Assembly: GCA_041601535.1 (NCBI GenBank)
Contig: JBFIHZ010000144.1
Location: forward strand, 1-9,204
DNA length: 9,204 bases
DNA from: JBFIHZ01 sp041601535
Lineage (GTDB): Bacteria > Pseudomonadota > Gammaproteobacteria > Xanthomonadales > SZUA-36
Direction: 5' to 3'
Under the pieces are notes generated by a model. It was not told where the DNA came from. It ran no database searches and saw nothing but the letters and a program-made list of their open reading frames with translations. Numbering within the stretch: position 1 is the first letter of the stretch; the number at the start of each line of letters is the position of its first letter. The position numbers and the translations under genes were made by a program. Shown piece after piece: positions 5,679-9,204 of the stretch.

Positions 5679-6917
5679 TCAGAAACCGGCCGTCAGCTGA
5701 ACCCACCATTTGTACGTGTCAGCATAAGCTGACTCGCGCCTGGCATCGAACCAGGCTGCCTTGAACAGCACGGTGTAGCGTTGGGCGAAGGACCGGGACA
5801 GGGAAGCATCCAGCTCCTGGCCAAAACTGCCGCGGCCGGATTCAGCGCTGAAGTCATGGTAGTACACATCCCATTTCCAGCTCGAAATCTTTCCTTTGAT
5901 GCCACCAAACACATCCACCAGGCCAGCATCCGGCGTGCTTAGGAAGGTGTCAGCCCAGCCATTGAAAGCATGCAGAGTGGCCAGCGGGGTGCGGAACGAC
6001 GCGCCGCTTTGCCGGCTGTCGCCGCCCAGCGACTCCAGCCCGGCCAGCAGGGTCAGCCCCGCCACCGCCGCCGAAGCTTCCAGCCTGAAGTAGCGTGCGC
6101 TGAAGTTCACCGGGTTGTTGTGCGCATCGGTCTGCCGGGCGTATTCCAGCAGGTAGCCGAGATCGGCGCTGCCAAGTTCGCGTGCACCGGCCAAACGCAT
6201 GCCCACGGTAGCGGTGGAAAAGCTGCTCACGTCACGGTTGTCGACAGCGTAATAATATCCACTGATTTTACCCACGCCAGGCAACTGCCAGCCGAGGTTG
6301 GCCAGCCAGGTATTGTTGGCATTCTTGCCGGCCGGAACATCATTGCCAAAAATGCGGTTGACCTGGTCCACCCAGGCCAGTTGGAACTCCCCTGACTCGC
6401 CCACGGGGTACTGCAGGTACAGGCCATCGTAGGTCTGTTCATTCTGGCGCCAGCCGACGTTTCCCACGAACCGGGCATTGTCGTAAATAATGCGTTGCCG
6501 CCCGGCGCGCACTTTCAGCCCGCCTTTTTGCTGCCACTGCAACCAGGCCTGGTTGAGATCGGTGCCGTGCGGATCAGCCACCACCGGGAAGCCGGTTTTT
6601 CCGGGTGAGTTGCCCGCGCCGGCATTGTAGTCATCCGGGCCAACTTCGGTCACGTAATCGCCCTCGGCGAACGCGCTAAAACCCTGCCATTCGCCCGAAG
6701 TGAAATTGATCCGCGTGCGCAGCGTGGCTGCCAGCGCATCTTCGGCAAAGCCATCCAGGTCCACATGTTCCAGCCGGTAGCGGAATGCGATGCCGAATTT
6801 ACCTGCGGCGGAACCCGTGCCAGCGGCTTCAGCGGCCGGCAGGGCCGTGGCCGCTGTGATCAGCGCCACGGCCACCAGAACCTCTGCACGCCAGTGCCGC
6901 ATCAGCCGTGAAGACAT
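5679..6917 (-). CDS. Alginate export (AlgE-like) family outer-membrane beta-barrel protein
   Basis: The gene encodes 412 residues with a Sec signal peptide of about 32 residues (hydrophobic VLVAVALITAATAL, cleavage near AEA/AG). The mature protein has alternating aromatic and polar strands typical of a barrel and ends in WWVQLTAGF, whose terminal phenylalanine is the outer-membrane assembly signal. Family marks are RYRLEHVDLDGFAEDA (about 47-62), LRTRINF, the segment DYNAGAGNSPGKTGFPVVAD, GTDLNQAWLQW and GRQRIIYDNARFVGNVGWRQ. These fit the alginate-export (Alginate_exp) domain, which covers many channels unrelated to alginate. No alginate genes are present. AGGGAG sits 6 nt before the ATG and begins within the nirS stop codon. 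The 11-nt gap implies cotranslation with nirS, so nitrite, nitrate or another anion is a plausible cargo, by inference only. Confidence 0.85.
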   Translation of the reverse strand: MSSRLMRHWRAEVLVAVALITAATALPAAEAAGTGSAAGKFGIAFRYRLEHVDLDGFAEDALAATLRTRINFTSGEWQGFSAFAEGDYVTEVGPDDYNAGAGNSPGKTGFPVVADPHGTDLNQAWLQWQQKGGLKVRAGRQRIIYDNARFVGNVGWRQNEQTYDGLYLQYPVGESGEFQLAWVDQVNRIFGNDVPAGKNANNTWLANLGWQLPGVGKISGYYYAVDNRDVSSFSTATVGMRLAGARELGSADLGYLLEYARQTDAHNNPVNFSARYFRLEASAAVAGLTLLAGLESLGGDSRQSGASFRTPLATLHAFNGWADTFLSTPDAGLVDVFGGIKGKISSWKWDVYYHDFSAESGRGSFGQELDASLSRSFAQRYTVLFKAAWFDARRESAYADTYKWWVQLTAGF

Positions 6918-6928
6918 GCCGGTCTCCC

Positions 6929-9049
6929 TCAGTACACATCCTTCACGGTGTTGTACACGTTGAACTTGCCCGTGGGCGTGATCACTTCAGGGCCCTTGAT
7001 GACGTGCACCAGCTTGCGGGTCTTGTCGTCCACGATCACGATGGCGGACTCCTGGCTCTGCCCGCTCCAGACTGAGAACCAGACCTCGGTGCCCTGGGCA
7101 TTGAATTCCGGTTGCACAATACGCTTGGGGCCTTCGCCCAGCTCTGCCCACTGCGCGATGGGCAGCACTTCGTAGCCGGCATCAAGGTTGTTGATATCGA
7201 ACACCGCCACGCTTTGGGAAATGGCTTCATCCGGGTTCAGCGGGCTGTCCACCCACAGGTTGGTGGAATTGGGGTGGGTTTTGACGAACAAGGAACCACC
7301 GCCCTGCCCCTGCAGCGTGCGTACCACTTTCCAGGCATGCTGTGGATGGCCTTGCGGGTCCGTACCAAGGAAGGTCACGTTGGCATTGCCCAGTGCACTG
7401 GTAACCCACACCGGTCCGAACTGCGGATCCAGCAGGTTGGCGCCGCGGCCCGGGTGGGGAATTTTTTCAACATCCGGCAAAGCCACCAGCTTGCGTTCCT
7501 TCGAATCGACAATGGCAATCTTGTCGGACTGGTTGGCCGCAGTCAGGAAGTAGCGCTTGGTGGAATCCCAGCCACCGTCATGCAGGAAGCGCGCGGCATT
7601 GATGGTGGTGACGCTGAGGTTTTCGATGTCCTCGTAATTCACCAGCAATATCTTGCCTGTCTCCTTCACGTTGACGATAAATTCCGGATGCTGGTGCGAG
7701 GCTACGATGGCAGCCACCCTGGGCTCCGGATGATATTCCTGGGTATCCACCGTCATGCCACGGGTAGATTCGATTTTCAGCGGCTTGAGGGTGTCACCAT
7801 CCATCAGCGTGTACTGCGGCGGCCAGTAGGCGCCGGCAATGGCGTATTTGTCCTCGTAACCGTGGTACTTGGAGGTTTCCACCGAACGGGCTTCGAGGCC
7901 CACCTTGATTTCCGCCACCCGTTGCGGCGGATCCATCCACAGATCCACCATATCGATGCGCGCATCACGGCCGATGGTGTACATATAGCGGCCGGAGGCT
8001 GAAGGCCGTGAAATATGCACCGCGTAGCCGGTCTTGATGATGGCGATGATTTCCTTGGTGTCACCGTCGATCATCGCCACCTGGCCGGAATCACGCAGGG
8101 TTACGGCGAAAATATTCTCCAGGTTGCGCTGGTGTTGCGGCGCCTTGGGGCGGTCGGCCGGTTCCACCAGCACTTTCCAGCTGGCCAGCGTTTCGGCCAT
8201 GCCCCACTCGGGCGGCGCCGGCGGCTCGTGCTGCAGGAAGCGCGCCATGATATCGACTTCCTCATCGCTCAGATCACCCGAGGTGCCCCAGTTGGGCATG
8301 CCGGCCGGCGAGCCATAGGTAATCAGCGCCTTGAGATAATCGCTGCCCTTGGCGCGGGTAATATCCGTGGTCAGGGGCTTGCCGGTGGCGCCTTTGCGCA
8401 ACACGCCATGGCAACCGGCGCAGCGCTGGAAATACACTTCGGTGGCGCTGTCGAACTCCGCCTGGGTCATCTCCGGGCCTTCGGAATCGATAAATTTTTT
8501 CGCTTCTTCGCCGGTGATGGTGCTGGGCGCACCCTGGTAAGCCATCTGCTCCGAGCCGGACACCGGGTGGTCAGCGGGGCCGGTGACTTGCTTGCCGCCC
8601 CGCACCGCGGCAACCTCAGCTGCATTGACCTCGCCGCCCGGATTGCCCCAGGAATTCAGCACAAACGTGACAATATCCGCCACCTCATCATCCTTGAGGT
8701 AGGACATGGCTGGCATGACTGAATTGTATTCCACGCCATTCACGGTAATCGGTCCGGAAAGCCCATTCAGCGCGGCCTTTACCACCACCATGCTGTCTGC
8801 AGCAAAATAATCGGAAGCGGCCAGCGGAGGAAAGGCCCCTTTCAGGCCCTGCCCCGACAGCTGATGACAGGCCCCACAATGGGTGGCATACAGGTTGCCG
8901 CCGCGGCTGATGCGCTGTTCCAGCGTGACGCCGGAGGCTTCAGCCTTGTGCACTGCCAATGCCGGGTCGGACTGGCCGCAAGCCGACATGGAAAGGCTCA
9001 TCAAAGCCGTCAGGGTGCAAAGCGGAATCACGCTGTTCAGGGTTTTCAT
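6929..9049 (-). CDS. nirS: Cytochrome cd1 nitrite reductase NirS with extra N-terminal cytochrome c domain; predicted lipoprotein
   Basis: NirS reduces nitrite to nitric oxide in the periplasm during denitrification. The 706 residues start with a lipoprotein-like signal, lipobox MSAC with cysteine 24. A first cytochrome c domain (about 41-136) has haem motif CGACH (58-62) and Met112 or Met115 as likely ligand. A linker of about 60 residues follows. The usual NirS cytochrome c domain (about 197-275) has CAGCH (210-214) and Met251. The d1 propeller fills 285-706. By alignment with Pseudomonas aeruginosa NirS recalled from memory, the d1 ligand His182 corresponds to H345 (TGYAVHISR), and catalytic His327 and His369 to H490 (RFLHDGG) and H532 (PHPGRGAN), all at one constant offset. 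Ordinary NirS has about 560-570 residues and one c domain. GGAG lies 8 nt before the ATG. It is the first gene of the operon. The retained histidines favour a true reductase over NirN or NirF. Confidence 0.95.
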   Translation of the reverse strand: MKTLNSVIPLCTLTALMSLSMSACGQSDPALAVHKAEASGVTLEQRISRGGNLYATHCGACHQLSGQGLKGAFPPLAASDYFAADSMVVVKAALNGLSGPITVNGVEYNSVMPAMSYLKDDEVADIVTFVLNSWGNPGGEVNAAEVAAVRGGKQVTGPADHPVSGSEQMAYQGAPSTITGEEAKKFIDSEGPEMTQAEFDSATEVYFQRCAGCHGVLRKGATGKPLTTDITRAKGSDYLKALITYGSPAGMPNWGTSGDLSDEEVDIMARFLQHEPPAPPEWGMAETLASWKVLVEPADRPKAPQHQRNLENIFAVTLRDSGQVAMIDGDTKEIIAIIKTGYAVHISRPSASGRYMYTIGRDARIDMVDLWMDPPQRVAEIKVGLEARSVETSKYHGYEDKYAIAGAYWPPQYTLMDGDTLKPLKIESTRGMTVDTQEYHPEPRVAAIVASHQHPEFIVNVKETGKILLVNYEDIENLSVTTINAARFLHDGGWDSTKRYFLTAANQSDKIAIVDSKERKLVALPDVEKIPHPGRGANLLDPQFGPVWVTSALGNANVTFLGTDPQGHPQHAWKVVRTLQGQGGGSLFVKTHPNSTNLWVDSPLNPDEAISQSVAVFDINNLDAGYEVLPIAQWAELGEGPKRIVQPEFNAQGTEVWFSVWSGQSQESAIVIVDDKTRKLVHVIKGPEVITPTGKFNVYNTVKDVY

Positions 9050-9124
9050 GCTGTTGCTCCGAAGGTGCGAAGATGCAAAGGTTTAAAGCTGCAGACACAG
9101 GGGCGCGAAATGAGTCTTTGCCCA

Positions 9125-9173
9125 TACGCCAATTCTAAATAGGCCGCTGTCAGTATTGATTGACGCAGGTCAC
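9125..9173 (-). promoter_or_regulatory. nirS promoter with FNR/DNR/NnrR-type box at -41.5
   Basis: Read on the plus strand, TTGAC GCAG GTCAC (9160-9173) is a dyad differing at one outer base from the TTGAC-N4-GTCAA type bound by CRP/FNR-family regulators of denitrification. On the minus strand TAGAAT (9137-9132) matches 5 of 6 bases of the -10 consensus and predicts a start at A 9125. The box centre, 9166.5, is then exactly at -41.5, the class II activator position. The predicted leader is 76 nt. Which member (Anr, Dnr or NnrR) binds cannot be read from the site. Confidence 0.6.
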
Positions 9174-9176
9174 CTT

Positions 9177-9194
9177 ATGCCGCATGTGCGGCAT
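9177..9194. repeat. 18-bp palindrome upstream of the nirS promoter
   Basis: ATGCCGCA (9177-9184) and TGCGGCAT (9187-9194) are perfect reverse complements around a central TG. The palindrome starts 3 bp beyond the FNR-type box, at about -53 to -70 from the predicted nirS start. No T-run follows on either strand, so it does not look like an intrinsic terminator. An operator for a second dimeric regulator, or part of a divergent promoter beyond the window, are the alternatives. Confidence 0.55.
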
Positions 9195-9204
9195 CACGCC
9201 GTAC

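Noticed and set aside
7112..8722. Two long plus-strand open frames (296 and 235 codons) opposite nirS
   Set aside because: They are antisense shadows of the strongly conserved NirS sequence, with no ribosome binding site or family resemblance.
6929..9049. NirN or NirF instead of NirS
   Set aside because: Both catalytic distal histidines (H490, H532), the proximal H345 and the full NirS-like c domain are present, which favours a true nitrite reductase.
9157..9170. Alternative FNR box starting at TTGAT (9156-9160)
   Set aside because: The second half-site after four bases (GCAGG) does not match ATCAA. The overlapping TTGAC-N4-GTCAC is far better.

Overview
The window looks like the chromosome of a denitrifying gammaproteobacterium. 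The left half holds the core neighbourhood known from Escherichia coli and Pseudomonas: pepP and ygfB on the minus strand, diverging from a plus-strand run of a small coiled-coil gene, zapA, 6S RNA (ssrS), fau (ygfA), an EVE-domain gene and rpiA. Gene order, protein similarity and a full-length 6S RNA all point to Gammaproteobacteria. I cannot assign an order or genus. Base composition looks uniform and moderately GC-rich, and I see no insertion sequence, tRNA, rRNA or CRISPR array.

Layout. 1-669 (-): 5' half of pepP, cut by the window edge. 765-1343 (-): ygfB (UPF0149). 1344-1632: divergent intergenic region with a strong plus-strand promoter. 1633-4254 (+): housekeeping operon covering cell division (ZapA and a likely partner), global transcription control (6S RNA), folate repair (Fau), an EVE nucleic-acid-binding protein and the pentose phosphate pathway (RpiA). 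4251-9049 (-): a three-gene operon transcribed toward rpiA, in the order nirS, alginate-export-type outer-membrane barrel, TlpA-like lipoprotein. Its stop codon interlocks with that of rpiA in one CTAG.

The right half is the accessory part and the most interesting. The 706-residue cytochrome cd1 nitrite reductase (NirS) keeps the d1-haem histidines. It also carries a second N-terminal cytochrome c domain and a lipobox, which predicts a lipid-anchored c-c-d1 enzyme. The 11-nt gap to the barrel gene carries that gene's ribosome binding site, so the two are probably translationally coupled. The third gene encodes a lipoprotein with a beta-rich N-terminal half and a WCPNC thioredoxin domain. Upstream of nirS, a near-consensus FNR/DNR/NnrR-type box is centred exactly 41.5 bp before the start predicted from a TAGAAT -10 element, as in class II activation by an anaerobic or NO-responsive regulator. 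A perfect 8-bp-arm palindrome lies just upstream of it. A plausible reading is that the barrel supplies nitrite or another small anion, NirS reduces nitrite at the membrane, and the thioredoxin lipoprotein serves periplasmic redox or haem-attachment chemistry. That link is inferred from operon structure only.
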